Assembly (NCBI GenBank): GCA_029779845.1
Contig: JAKOZT010000121.1
Coordinates: 62,001 to 126,000 of the forward strand
DNA: 64,000 nucleotides
Reading direction: 5' to 3'
DNA from: Pseudomonadota bacterium
Lineage (GTDB): Bacteria > Pseudomonadota > Gammaproteobacteria > Burkholderiales > Burkholderiaceae_C
Position 1 is the stretch's first letter. Each line of letters opens with the position of its first letter. Under the pieces are notes generated by a model. That model was given only the letters and a program-made list of their open reading frames with translations. It ran no database searches and had not been told where the DNA came from. Below are positions 39,252 through 48,301 of the stretch, in pieces. Both the position numbers and the translations under genes were made by a program.

Positions 39252-39320
39252 CGACCGGCGGATGGCTCGCAGCGAGTTGGTGAAGAAATGTGTGCGTTAA
39301 CTAACAAATCAAAGTGCACT

Positions 39321-40094
39321 CTAGCGGGACGCCCCGCCGAACGCCGACCAGCCGCCGTCCACGGGAAGGACGGCTCCAGTCACGTAGCTGGCCCTCGGTG
39401 AGCACATGAAAAGGACGGCGTGCGCCAACTCGGTGGCGGACGCCACGCGTCCGAGCGGTACCCGTGTCAGGGCCGTTTCGCGGACTGCCGGGTCGCCGCG
39501 GAACAAGGCGTGTGCCATCGGGGCATCCACGTAGCCGGGCGCGATGCAATTGACGCGCACGCCAAACCGGGCCCACTCGCAGGCCAGGCTGCGGGTCATG
39601 TGCGCCACGGCGGCCTTGCTGGGCCCGTACGCGTTGGAGCCGGGGATGCCGACCAGGCCGGCGACGGAGCCGATGTTGACGATGGCGCCGGAGCGCTGCG
39701 GCACCATGATGTTCCCCGCTTCCCGGCAGCAGAGGAAGGTGCCCTTCGCGTTGACGGACATGACCTGTTCCCAGTGCGCCAGATCCTGCTCCGCGGTTCG
39801 GCGCGCCTTCTCAACGACGCCGGCACTGTTGACCAGGATGTCCACCCGGCCAAAACCCTCCAGCACTGCCTGGAAAAGGCGCCTGACCGACACCTCCTCG
39901 GTCACGTCGCACGCAATCGCATGCGGCGCAGATTCGTGTTCCGAGAAGCTCGAGTCAGCGGCCACCACGCGGGCCCCGCAGGCCCGAAGGAGGTCGACAC
40001 AACTGCGTCCGATGCCGCTCCCGCCGCCCGTGACGATGGCCACCCGGCCCTGCAACTCGTTCGATGCGGTGTCTTGCACGGGGCTGTCTGCCAT
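39321..40094 (-). CDS. short-chain dehydrogenase/reductase
   Basis: The 257-residue classical SDR has the NAD(P) motif TGGGSGIG, the NSAG structural motif and the catalytic Ser-Tyr-Lys (IGSVAG, then YGPSK). It resembles FabG-type 3-oxoacyl or secondary-alcohol dehydrogenases. ADSS after the second strand suggests NAD preference. ATG 40094 with GAGGAC upstream is preferred to a start 19 codons earlier that would run into the operator. It is divergent from the enoyl-CoA hydratase gene and begins the catabolic cluster. Confidence 0.9.
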   Translation of the reverse strand: MADSPVQDTASNELQGRVAIVTGGGSGIGRSCVDLLRACGARVVAADSSFSEHESAPHAIACDVTEEVSVRRLFQAVLEGFGRVDILVNSAGVVEKARRTAEQDLAHWEQVMSVNAKGTFLCCREAGNIMVPQRSGAIVNIGSVAGLVGIPGSNAYGPSKAAVAHMTRSLACEWARFGVRVNCIAPGYVDAPMAHALFRGDPAVRETALTRVPLGRVASATELAHAVLFMCSPRASYVTGAVLPVDGGWSAFGGASR

Positions 40095-40143
40095 GGTCGT
40101 CCTCTTCGGCTTCCGGTTGCAACGAGGTTCGGGATTGTACCAG

Positions 40144-40172
40144 TGAATCAATAGTCACTGACTGTTGATTCA
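40144..40172. promoter_or_regulatory. 29-bp palindromic operator, site 1
   Basis: Outer arms TGAATCAA and TTGATTCA flank inner arms AGTCA and TGACT around a central C, with a single mismatched pair. It sits between the divergent SDR and enoyl-CoA hydratase genes. The same element, 24 of 29 bases identical on the other strand, lies before the tetR gene at 58666-58694. Confidence 0.8.
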
Positions 40173-40290
40173 TTGATCGGTGAAGCGTACGATCACCGAA
40201 AGAGGCGCGCATTGCGGGCCTCTCCGTTTCGCGGGCGCGTCGCATTCGGACCGGCGCGAGGCCAAGCCAACCATCACATCGGTGAGACCC

Positions 40291-41085
40291 ATGGACTACC
40301 ACGGCTACAAGACCCTGCTGTTCGAGCGCCGCGCTCGGGCACTGCACATCACGATGAACCGCCCGGACAAGCTGAACGCCGTCGACGAGCAGATGCATGC
40401 CGAACTGGCGCGCGTCTTCGTTGATGTGTCCAACGATGCCGAGTGCGATGTCGCCGTGCTCTCGGGCGCCGGCCGCGCGTTCTCCTCCGGCGGGGACATC
40501 GACTGGATGCAGAAGATGATCGATGTACCTGCCTCCTTCGAGAAGACGGCCCGGGAGGGCAAGCAGATCATCTTCTCCCTGCTGGACTGCGAGAAGCCGG
40601 TGGTCGCCAAGCTGAACGGCCATGCGACGGGCCTCGGCGCGACCATCGCTCTCTTCTGCGACGTCGTCTTCGCTTCCGAGGGGGCCAAGATCGGCGATCC
40701 GCACGTAAGCGTCGGATTCGTCGCGGGCGACGGTGGGGCGGTGATCTGGCCGCAGCTGATTGGCTATGCGCGAGCCAAGGAGTTCCTGATGACCGGTGAC
40801 TTGATGACCGCATCCGAAGCGGCCCGCATCGGGCTCATCAACCATGCGGTCCCGGCAGCGGAGCTGGACGAAAGGGTCGACCAGTTCGTCGGCAGGCTGT
40901 TGGCGGGCGCCACCAAGTCGATCCGGTGGAGCAAGATGTCGGTCAACATCGGCCTCAAGCAGCTCGCGCACTCCATCATGGATGCTTCGCTGGCCTACGA
41001 GGCGCTGTCCAATATCTCGAGCGACCATCAAGAGGCCGTCAACGCGTTTCGAGAGAAGCGCAGCCCCGTCTTCACGGGTCGCTGA
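40291..41085 (+). CDS. enoyl-CoA hydratase/isomerase family protein
   Basis: The 264-residue crotonase-fold protein has the oxyanion-hole segments SGAGRAFSSGGDI and GHATGLGATIALFCD. The hydratase glutamate positions near GDPHVSVGFVAGDGG are partly changed: the usual EV.LG is VSVGFV, so hydratase versus isomerase or hydrolase activity is open. ATG 40291 follows GGTGAG. The acyl-CoA dehydrogenase gene starts 15 bp downstream. Confidence 0.88.
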   Translation: MDYHGYKTLLFERRARALHITMNRPDKLNAVDEQMHAELARVFVDVSNDAECDVAVLSGAGRAFSSGGDIDWMQKMIDVPASFEKTAREGKQIIFSLLDCEKPVVAKLNGHATGLGATIALFCDVVFASEGAKIGDPHVSVGFVAGDGGAVIWPQLIGYARAKEFLMTGDLMTASEAARIGLINHAVPAAELDERVDQFVGRLLAGATKSIRWSKMSVNIGLKQLAHSIMDASLAYEALSNISSDHQEAVNAFREKRSPVFTGR

Positions 41086-41100
41086 TCGGGCTTCGGCATC

Positions 41101-42264
41101 ATGGACTTCACAGAGCCCGACCACCTGCGTCAGCTGCGCGACACGCTCGAACGCTTCGTCGAGAACGAAATGCCGCGTGCCGCAGCGGCCCGGTGGGACC
41201 GCGAGAACCACTTTCCGCGCGACGTCTTCGCCAAGCTGGCGGAACTCGGCGTGCTGGGACTCACCGTGCCGGAGGCCTACGGGGGCGCTGGACGGGACAT
41301 CCTGGCCACCATGGTGGTCATCGAGGAGCTTTCGCGCCGCAGCCTCGCCGTTGCCGTGCCCTACATCATGGGCGCCTGCTACGCCGGAATGAACCTCGTG
41401 GAGTGCGCAACCGAAGCTCAGCGCGCGGCGTTGCTGCCCCGCGTGGTGGAAGGTTCGCTGCTGTTCGCCTACGGGTGGACGGAGCCGAACGCCGGTGCCG
41501 ACCTCGCCAGCGTCACCACGCGCGCGATGCGCAGGGGCGACACCGTGCGCATCAACGGGGCCAAGCGGTTCTGCTCCGGTGCATCGATCGCCGACTTCAT
41601 CTATGCGCTCGTTCGAAGCGGGCCGGAGGGTGCGCGCCACAAGAACCTGTCGCTGGTCCTCGTTCCGCCGACGGCACCCGGGGTCACGATCACGCAGATC
41701 GACGGCATGGGAATGAAGGGCGCGGCGACCACGGACGTGCTCTTCGACGACGTCGACGTCCCCTTCGAGAACGTGGTCGGCGGCGAGCCGGGGTGGAACA
41801 ACGGCTGGTCGATGATCGTCGGCTCGGGCCTCGACGTCGAGAAGCTGGAAGTCGCAGCGATGGCCATCGGCATCGCGCGGGCGGCCCTCGAAGACGCCTG
41901 GGCGTATGCCTACGATCGCCGGCAGTTCGGCAAGCGCATCGCCGAGTTCCAGTCCATTCAGCACAAGCTGGCGGACATGAAGACGCAGTTGCACGCCGCG
42001 CGTCTCGTCCTCTACCACGCCGCATGGCTCGCCAACGAGCGGAAGCCCTGTGCCGTGGAGACGTCGATGGCCAAGCTCCTTGCGACCGAGGTTGCGCGCA
42101 CCCTGGCGCTCGAGAGTCAGACGATTCTCGGCGCCTATGGCTACGTCAAGGACTTCGACGTCGAGCGCTACGTGCGCGATGCCCTGCTGCTGCCCATCAT
42201 CGGAGGGTCTTCCGCCGTGCAGCGCAACAACATCTTCAAGCTGAGCGGCCCCAGCGTGGCGTAG
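41101..42264 (+). CDS. acyl-CoA dehydrogenase
   Basis: The 387-residue flavoenzyme has the FAD/substrate segments YGWTEPNAGADLASVTTRA and RRQFGKRIAEFQSIQHKLAD. The catalytic glutamate position of MCAD (YEGT) is glycine here (IIGGSSAVQRN). The sequence GLDVEKLEVAA aligns with the isovaleryl-CoA dehydrogenase stretch carrying its glutamate. That suggests a branched or otherwise non-linear acyl-CoA substrate. It is probably co-transcribed with the hydratase. Confidence 0.9.
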   Translation: MDFTEPDHLRQLRDTLERFVENEMPRAAAARWDRENHFPRDVFAKLAELGVLGLTVPEAYGGAGRDILATMVVIEELSRRSLAVAVPYIMGACYAGMNLVECATEAQRAALLPRVVEGSLLFAYGWTEPNAGADLASVTTRAMRRGDTVRINGAKRFCSGASIADFIYALVRSGPEGARHKNLSLVLVPPTAPGVTITQIDGMGMKGAATTDVLFDDVDVPFENVVGGEPGWNNGWSMIVGSGLDVEKLEVAAMAIGIARAALEDAWAYAYDRRQFGKRIAEFQSIQHKLADMKTQLHAARLVLYHAAWLANERKPCAVETSMAKLLATEVARTLALESQTILGAYGYVKDFDVERYVRDALLLPIIGGSSAVQRNNIFKLSGPSVA

Positions 42265-42482
42265 GGCCACCGCATCGTGCGAGCGATCCCACCCTCCGTC
42301 GTCTCGGCCGGGCTTCCGGATCCGGCCTGACGCCGCCTGCCGCCGGCGTCGCTCGCATTAGGTACTTTCCACTAGGTAACCAAGTGGTCATCTCAAAGTG
42401 ACCGAGTGGTAAACTAAATGCACGAGTCGCTGGTCATGGCGTTCATGGCAGCCGGTCCGTGTCGAGGAGATTGGGGTTGACG
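42265..42482. promoter_or_regulatory. intergenic control region with a tandem TetR-type operator pair
   Basis: Two 14-bp boxes, TAACCAAGTGGTCA (42377-42390) and TGACCGAGTGGTAA (42399-42412), are 8 bp apart. They are preceded by TTAGGTACTTTCC (42358-42370). The same layout recurs at 53001-53055. A hairpin GACGCCG/CGGCGTC (42329-42350) and the palindrome CCGGATCCGG (42316-42325) may end upstream transcription, though no T run follows. Confidence 0.75.
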
Positions 42483-43439
42483 GTGTCGAAGCGGATCGCG
42501 CTCTTCCTGGGGGTCGCACTGGCATGGATCGGCGTGCCGGTGCATGCCGCCTACCCGGACAAGCCCATCAAGGTCGTCGTGCCGTTCGTCGCGGGCGGCA
42601 TCACCGACGCCGGCGCCCGGGTCTTGCTGGACCACATGAGCCAGCGACTCGGCGTTCCCGTGCTGGTCGAGAACCGGCCGGGCGCGGGCACCAAGCTCGG
42701 CACGCGCGCCGTCGTCGCCGCCCCGAACGACGGCTACACGCTGCTCATGACGAACTCGAACCTCACGATGGTGCCCGCCGTGGAGTCCTCGCCGGGATAC
42801 GACGCGCAGCGCGATCTCGCACCCATCGGCCTGGCGAGCGACTACGGCGTGGCCATCGTGGTGAAGATCGCCCTCCCGGTGCGGACGCTGCACGAACTCG
42901 TGCAGTACGCAAAGCGCAACCCGGGCCGCCTCTCCTACGGGAGCGCCGGCGTGGGCAGCGGCACGCAGCTCATGGCGGAGCACTTCAAGCACCTGACCGG
43001 CACGGACATCGTGCATGTTCCCTACCGGTCGACTGCTCTGGCCATCCAGGACGTCGCGGCGGGAACGCTTGACTTGACCTTCGACGGCGCCGCCAGACCT
43101 TATGCAGACGCGGGACGCGTGCGCGTGATCGCAGTGACCAACCCGCAGCGCGACCCCCGGTTCCCGGATGTTCCAACGGTCGGTGAGCAGGGCCTGCCGG
43201 CCATGACCCTGGTGTCGTACCTGGGGCTCTTTGCGCCCAGGGGCACGTCGCCGGCGGTCGTCGAGCGGCTGAATCGCGCCCTCAACCTCGCGGCGACCGA
43301 CGCGGGGGTGCGCAGCCGTCTTGCCGAACTCGGCATGACGCCGCGAGGCGGCTCCCCGGCGGAGATGGTGCGGCGGGTGTCCGCGGAGTTGGCGTACTAC
43401 CGGCGCGTCGTGGAGGCGGCCGGGCTGAAGTTCGAATGA
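42483..43439 (+). CDS. Bug-family (TctC-like) periplasmic solute receptor
   Basis: The 318-residue protein has a signal peptide SKRIALFLGVALAWIGVPVHA. The mature start AYPDKPIKVVVPFVAGG and the VENRPGAGTKLGT loop are typical of Bug proteins. GTG 42483 is chosen. In-frame GTG 42459, TTG 42471 and TTG 42477 are alternatives, and GAGGAG at 42464-42469 would suit TTG 42477. No TctA/TctB partners are present. It is placed to bind the cluster's substrate or a related acid, perhaps as a sensor. Confidence 0.88.
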   Translation: MSKRIALFLGVALAWIGVPVHAAYPDKPIKVVVPFVAGGITDAGARVLLDHMSQRLGVPVLVENRPGAGTKLGTRAVVAAPNDGYTLLMTNSNLTMVPAVESSPGYDAQRDLAPIGLASDYGVAIVVKIALPVRTLHELVQYAKRNPGRLSYGSAGVGSGTQLMAEHFKHLTGTDIVHVPYRSTALAIQDVAAGTLDLTFDGAARPYADAGRVRVIAVTNPQRDPRFPDVPTVGEQGLPAMTLVSYLGLFAPRGTSPAVVERLNRALNLAATDAGVRSRLAELGMTPRGGSPAEMVRRVSAELAYYRRVVEAAGLKFE

Positions 43440-43552
43440 TGAAGCCCGCCGCGTTGCGATCGCTCGTGGCAGCGCTTCGGGTGCTGCGCAGCGAGCAGAC
43501 GCCGTCGCGGGCGGGTTGAGGAAGATCCGGTGCGGGTTCGTCGGCCGCGAAG

Positions 43553-43566
43553 TGACCAGATGGTCA
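43553..43566. promoter_or_regulatory. TetR-type operator box TGACCAGATGGTCA
   Basis: This single inverted repeat with arms TGACCA and TGGTCA lies 97 bp before the hydrolase ATG at 43664. It is the exact reverse complement of the box at 60733-60746. Confidence 0.75.
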
Positions 43567-43663
43567 GGAAGCCGTCCGATGGACGCGGCGCGCTGGTGAT
43601 GTGGTGGTTCGGCCGGAGCTTCCGTCCGATCCTTTCGATGACTGTCGTGTTGAAGGAGATGCG

Positions 43664-44587
43664 ATGACGAAGCGCAATGTGGAATTCAAGAGCCAAGGGG
43701 TGACCATCCGGGGCGTGCTCGCCCTGCCGGAAGGCAAGGGGCCCTTTCCGGTCGCCGTGATGGGCGGCGGGTGGTGCTACGTGAAGGAGGTGGTGCTTCC
43801 GCACTACGCGCAGAACATGCTGAAGGCCGGCGTCGCCTGCCTGATGTTCGACTACCGCAATTTCGGCGCGAGCGATGGCGCTCCGAGGCAGCACCTCGAC
43901 TTCTCGGCGCAGGTCGAGGACTACAAAAACGCCATCAGCTTCGCAGTTCGACAGCCCGAGCTCGACAAGAACCGCGTGGCGGTCTGGGGCATCTCCTACG
44001 CCGGTGGCCACGCCATCATCGTCGGGGCGACCGATCCGCGCGTGAAGGCCATCGTTTCGACGGTCCCCGTGGTTGACGGCTACGAGAGCATGCGCCGTTG
44101 CCACGGCGCACGCCGCTTCGACGATCTGCTCGAGCTGGTCGCCGAAGACCGCGAGCGGCGCTTCGCCGGCGAGCCGAGCGCGATGATGGCGATGTCCAGC
44201 CAGACGCCCGAGACGGAAATGTCGGTCTGGCCGTTCCCTCACGTCGGGAAGATCTTCATGGACATCAAGGCGAAGGAAGCGCCTCTGCACGAGCACCGGA
44301 ACACGGTCGAGTCGCTCGAGAACCTGCTGATGTACGACGTATTCCCGTATGCCAAGCGCATCCTGAACAAGCCGACGCTGGTCGTGGTGGCCGACGACGA
44401 CAACATCACTCAGTGGGACCTCGAGATCGCGATGTACAACTCGATCCCCTCCGGACGCAAGAAGCTGGTCGTCCTCGAGAAGACCGATCACATGGTCCTG
44501 TACTCGTCGAAGACCCAGTTGGAGGTGGCCTCGGCGGTACACGCCGATTTCCTCAAGCAGTACCTCGTCGACGCACCGCAGTTCTGA
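43664..44587 (+). CDS. alpha/beta hydrolase, paralogue 1
   Basis: The 307-residue serine hydrolase has its nucleophile Ser111 in GISYAGG. A likely acid is in VVVADDDNIT and the histidine in KTDHMVLYS. An oxyanion region GGGWCYV precedes FDYRNFGASDG. There is no signal peptide, so it is cytoplasmic. AAGGAG lies five bases before the ATG. It is clearly paralogous to the hydrolase at 53138-54049. It could be an esterase, lactonase or C-C bond hydrolase, and the sequence does not decide. Confidence 0.88.
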   Translation: MTKRNVEFKSQGVTIRGVLALPEGKGPFPVAVMGGGWCYVKEVVLPHYAQNMLKAGVACLMFDYRNFGASDGAPRQHLDFSAQVEDYKNAISFAVRQPELDKNRVAVWGISYAGGHAIIVGATDPRVKAIVSTVPVVDGYESMRRCHGARRFDDLLELVAEDRERRFAGEPSAMMAMSSQTPETEMSVWPFPHVGKIFMDIKAKEAPLHEHRNTVESLENLLMYDVFPYAKRILNKPTLVVVADDDNITQWDLEIAMYNSIPSGRKKLVVLEKTDHMVLYSSKTQLEVASAVHADFLKQYLVDAPQF

Positions 44588-44659
44588 AGCGGCGGCGCGC
44601 CCGACCATCGTCCGAGCGACGGTGGCCGGGCGCGATCGCGCAAGGGCGCCCCCTTCCCG

Positions 44660-46336
44660 ATGGATGCACCGATGCAAGACGTGAGCGGCTGGAAGCTGCG
44701 ACTGGATGCCGAGACGATCGCGGCGTACACCAGCTCGGGCCAGTGGACCAACACCACCGTGTGGCAGGCTGCGGAGCGCTACGCCCGGCAGTCTGCGGAC
44801 CGTGTCGTGCTCGTGGAGGGCGCGGTGCAGATGACCGTTCGGCAGGTTGTCGATGCCGCACGCCAGCTCGCCGCGGGCCTGCATGCGATCGGCCTGCGTG
44901 CGGGAGACGTGATCAGCTACCAGTTGCCCAACTGGTGGGAGACCGTGGTCATCAACCTCGCCGCTTGTGCATCCGGGCTGATCGTCAACCCGATCGTGCC
45001 GATCTACCGGGACGGCGAGGTCCGTCACGTCTTGCGGGACGCGCGCACGCGCGCGTTCTTCGTTCCCGAGTCGTTCCGCGGTTTCGACCATCTCGGGATG
45101 GCGACTCGGTTGCGGGCCGAGCTGCCCGACCTGTCGCACGTCGTCGTGGTGCGGGGATCGGCGCCACGCACGAGCGCGAACACGAGCTTCGACGCGATCC
45201 TGGCTGCGGGCCGGTCGGACGATCGGCCGATGCGGATTCCCGATCCGAATGCCGTCAAGCTCGTGCTCTACACGTCGGGGACGACCGGCCGGCCGAAGGG
45301 CGTCCTGCACACGCACAACACCTTGATGTCCGAGATCAACGCCGTCATCGACTACTGGCGGGTCGGCGAGGACGACGTGGTCATCATGCCGTCGCCGGTG
45401 ACGCACGTGACCGGCTATCTCTACGCCCTGGAGCTGCCGTTCGTCGCCCGCGCATCCACGGTGCTGATGGAGCGATGGGACGCGGGGCTGGCGGCGGCGC
45501 TGATTCATCGGCATCGCGCGACCTTGACGGTTGGCGCGACGCCGTTCCTCGCCGAGCTCGCGCAGCAGGCGGGGCCGTGGGAAGGGCTGCCCAGCCTGCG
45601 GGTGTTCGCCAGCGGCGGCGCCCCTGTTCCGCCCGAGATCGTGAGCCGCGCACGCCGCGCGCTGGTCAACTGCGCCGTTTTCCGGGTCTACGGAAGCAGC
45701 GAGGCGCCCACGGTCAGCCTGGGCATTGCCGCGGGCGACGACCCGGAACTCGGCGCCACCACCGATGGCCGGATCGTCAACAACCAAGTCCGCATCTGCG
45801 ACCCGGCCACCGGCGCACATCTTCCCGCCGGTGCCGAGGGCGAGGTCGTGGTGCGCGGGCCAGAGGTCATGGTCGGCTACACGACCTGGGTCGACACCGA
45901 GGAGGCTTTCGACAGCCAGGGCTACTTCAGAACCGGCGACCTTGCCTTCCTGAGCCATGGCGACTTCCTGACGATCAGCGGCCGCAAGAAGGACCTGATC
46001 ATCCGCGGCGGCGAAAACATCAGCGCCAAGGAGATCGAGGACCTGCTGCATGCGCACACCAGCGTGGGCGAGGCCGCGGTCGTCTCGATGCCGCACGAGC
46101 GGCTGGGCGAGAGCGTCTGCGCCTACATCGTGCCGAACGGGGATGCCGTCGTGGACCTGGCATTGGTCACGCGCATTCTCGATGCCGCGGGACTGGCTCG
46201 CCAGAAGTACCCGGAACGGGTGGAAGTGGTGAGCGAGCTGCCGCGGACCGCATCGGGCAAGGTGCAGAAGAACCTGCTGCGCGAGCGCATCCGGGCCGTT
46301 CTGGCGGCCGAAAAGCCGGCGCGCGATGCCGGTTGA
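44660..46336 (+). CDS. AMP-dependent acyl-CoA synthetase/ligase
   Basis: The 558-residue ANL-superfamily enzyme has the ATP motif YTSGTTGRPKGVLHTHN, YGSSEAPT, the hinge region TGDLAFLSHGDFLTISGRKKD and the C-terminal catalytic lysine in TASGKVQKNLLRE. It resembles cyclohexanecarboxylate- and short/medium-chain acyl-CoA ligases. It probably activates the carboxylate released by the hydrolase upstream. The E1 alpha gene starts 13 bp downstream. Confidence 0.9.
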   Translation: MDAPMQDVSGWKLRLDAETIAAYTSSGQWTNTTVWQAAERYARQSADRVVLVEGAVQMTVRQVVDAARQLAAGLHAIGLRAGDVISYQLPNWWETVVINLAACASGLIVNPIVPIYRDGEVRHVLRDARTRAFFVPESFRGFDHLGMATRLRAELPDLSHVVVVRGSAPRTSANTSFDAILAAGRSDDRPMRIPDPNAVKLVLYTSGTTGRPKGVLHTHNTLMSEINAVIDYWRVGEDDVVIMPSPVTHVTGYLYALELPFVARASTVLMERWDAGLAAALIHRHRATLTVGATPFLAELAQQAGPWEGLPSLRVFASGGAPVPPEIVSRARRALVNCAVFRVYGSSEAPTVSLGIAAGDDPELGATTDGRIVNNQVRICDPATGAHLPAGAEGEVVVRGPEVMVGYTTWVDTEEAFDSQGYFRTGDLAFLSHGDFLTISGRKKDLIIRGGENISAKEIEDLLHAHTSVGEAAVVSMPHERLGESVCAYIVPNGDAVVDLALVTRILDAAGLARQKYPERVEVVSELPRTASGKVQKNLLRERIRAVLAAEKPARDAG

Positions 46337-46349
46337 AGCGGAATCCCTC

Positions 46350-47327
46350 ATGACGACCACTCCCCCCGCGACGGCGGAGCGACTCCGAGCGCTGTACGCC
46401 ACGATGTTCCTGATCCGGACCGTCGAGTCGACGCTGGCGCGCGTCTTCGCGGACAGCGAAGTGCCGGGCTTCATCCACTTGAGCATTGGCCAGGAGGCGG
46501 TGGCCGCCGGTGTGGCCTGCGCCATGCAGCCGGGCGACACCTTGGCCACCACGCATCGCGGGCACGGTCACGTGCTGGCGCGCGGTCTCGACCTCGACGG
46601 GTTCTTCAAGGAGATCATGGGCCGGGCCGGCGGGGTCTGCCAGGGCCGCGGCGGATCCATGCACGTCGCCGACATGGGCCTGGGCATCATCGGCGCGAAC
46701 GGCATCGTGGGCGCGGGCATTCCGATCGCGCTCGGCAGTGCGCTGGCCATGCGGACAAGGCGGAAGGCAACCGTGGCTGTCGCCCTGTTCGGTGACGGGG
46801 CCATGGCCGAAGGGGTGCTGCACGAGAGCCTGAATCTGGCGGCGCTGCTGAAGCTGCCGCTGCTCTTCGTGTGCGAGAACAATGGCTGGTCGGAGTTTTC
46901 GCCGACGGACAAGCAGTTCGCCGCGCCGCTGGCGAAGCTCGCCGATGCCTTCGGCGTCGGGCACACGATCGTCGACGGCAACGACGTGCTGGCCGTGGCC
47001 GACGCCGCCGAGGCGGCGATCTCGCGGCTGCGTGCTGGCCAGGGCCCGCGGGTGCTTGAATGCCGCACGCATCGGGCGCGCGGCCACTTCGAGGGCGACG
47101 CGCAGAAGTACCGGCGCGACGAGGAGGTCCAGGCCGGCCTGGAGGGCGACGCCCTGATCCGCGCCGAACGGGCCCTCCGCGACTGCGGCGCCGGCGATGC
47201 GGAGATCGCTGCGTTGCAGGCTGGCGTGGAGGACGCGGTGGCAGCGGCCTTGGCGCGTGCGCGCGCCGACATGCTGCCGGATTTCGACGCCGCATTGGCC
47301 GACGTCTACACCGTGGCGGAACCCTGA
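46350..47327 (+). CDS. acetoin/2-oxoacid dehydrogenase E1 component, alpha subunit
   Basis: The 325-residue TPP-dependent protein has the thiamine motif GDGAMAEGVLHESLN running to ENN. It also has GFIHLSIGQEAVAAG and the GRAGGVCQGRGGSMHVAD phosphorylation-loop region. Its compact size and motifs match AcoA-type and PdhA-type alpha subunits. With the next three genes it makes a complete complex. Whether the substrate is acetoin, pyruvate or another 2-oxo compound is undetermined. Confidence 0.9.
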   Translation: MTTTPPATAERLRALYATMFLIRTVESTLARVFADSEVPGFIHLSIGQEAVAAGVACAMQPGDTLATTHRGHGHVLARGLDLDGFFKEIMGRAGGVCQGRGGSMHVADMGLGIIGANGIVGAGIPIALGSALAMRTRRKATVAVALFGDGAMAEGVLHESLNLAALLKLPLLFVCENNGWSEFSPTDKQFAAPLAKLADAFGVGHTIVDGNDVLAVADAAEAAISRLRAGQGPRVLECRTHRARGHFEGDAQKYRRDEEVQAGLEGDALIRAERALRDCGAGDAEIAALQAGVEDAVAAALARARADMLPDFDAALADVYTVAEP

Positions 47328-47329
47328 CG

Positions 47330-48301
47330 ATGGCACAGATTCGTTATGCGCATGCGGTCAATCAGGCGCTGTCCGACGCCATGGCGGCCGACGAGACGGT
47401 CGTGGTGCTTGGCGAGGACGTGGCAGACGCCGGCGGTGCGTTCAAGGTCACGCGAGGACTGATCGACAGCTACGGTCCGGCGCGCGTGATCGACACGCCG
47501 ATCTCCGAGTCGACCATCGTCTCCGCGGCCGTCGGCGCCGCCATGGCGGGACTCCGCCCGGTGGTCGAGATCATGTTCATGGATTTCGTGACCCTGGCGA
47601 TGGATGCGCTGGTCAATCAAGCCGCCAAGGCCAGGTTCATGTTCGGCGGCCGGACCAGTGTGCCGATGGTGCTGCGCACGCCGCACGGCGGCGGGCTGTC
47701 CGCGGGGCCGCAGCATTCGCAGTGCCTGGAGGCGTGGTTTGCGCACGTGCCGGGCCTGAAGGTGGTCTGCCCCTCGAGCCCCCAGGATGCCTATTCGCTG
47801 CTTCGCAGTGCCATCCAGGATCCGGACCCCGTGGTCTTCATCGAGCACAAGGCTCTCTACGCCGGCCGTGGCGAGGTGGACACGTCCCTCCAGGTGCCGC
47901 TCGGCCGGGCGCGGGTGGCACGAGCCGGGCGTGACGTGAGCGTGGTGACCTACGGCGCCACCGTGGCGGCGTGCCTGTCGGCCGCCGAGGCGCTGGCGCC
48001 CGAAGGCATCGAACTCGAAGTGATCGACCTTCGCTCGCTGCAGCCCTGGGACGAGGCGGCCGTGTTCGCCTCGGTTGCGCGCACCCACCGTGCGGTGATC
48101 GTGCACGAAGCCGTGCAGGCCTTCGGCATCGGCGCCGAGATCGCGGCCCGCATCGGCGAGGATGCATTCGATGAACTCGATGCGCCGGTCGTTCGGGTGG
48201 GGGCGCCCTTCATGCCCGTGCCGTTCTCGAGTGCCCTCGAGCGCCGCTATGCGGTGAATGCCGAGAGCGTGATCCGCGGCGTCAGGAAGGCGATGGCATG
48301 A
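47330..48301 (+). CDS. acetoin/2-oxoacid dehydrogenase E1 component, beta subunit
   Basis: The 323-residue transketolase-type subunit has LGEDVADAGGAFKVTRGL, DTPISESTIVSAAVGAAMAG and the C-terminal VIVHEAVQAFGIGAEIAA. It pairs with the alpha subunit to decarboxylate or cleave the substrate and acylate the E2 lipoyl group. It starts 2 bp after E1 alpha and overlaps E2 by 4 bp. Confidence 0.92.
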   Translation: MAQIRYAHAVNQALSDAMAADETVVVLGEDVADAGGAFKVTRGLIDSYGPARVIDTPISESTIVSAAVGAAMAGLRPVVEIMFMDFVTLAMDALVNQAAKARFMFGGRTSVPMVLRTPHGGGLSAGPQHSQCLEAWFAHVPGLKVVCPSSPQDAYSLLRSAIQDPDPVVFIEHKALYAGRGEVDTSLQVPLGRARVARAGRDVSVVTYGATVAACLSAAEALAPEGIELEVIDLRSLQPWDEAAVFASVARTHRAVIVHEAVQAFGIGAEIAARIGEDAFDELDAPVVRVGAPFMPVPFSSALERRYAVNAESVIRGVRKAMA

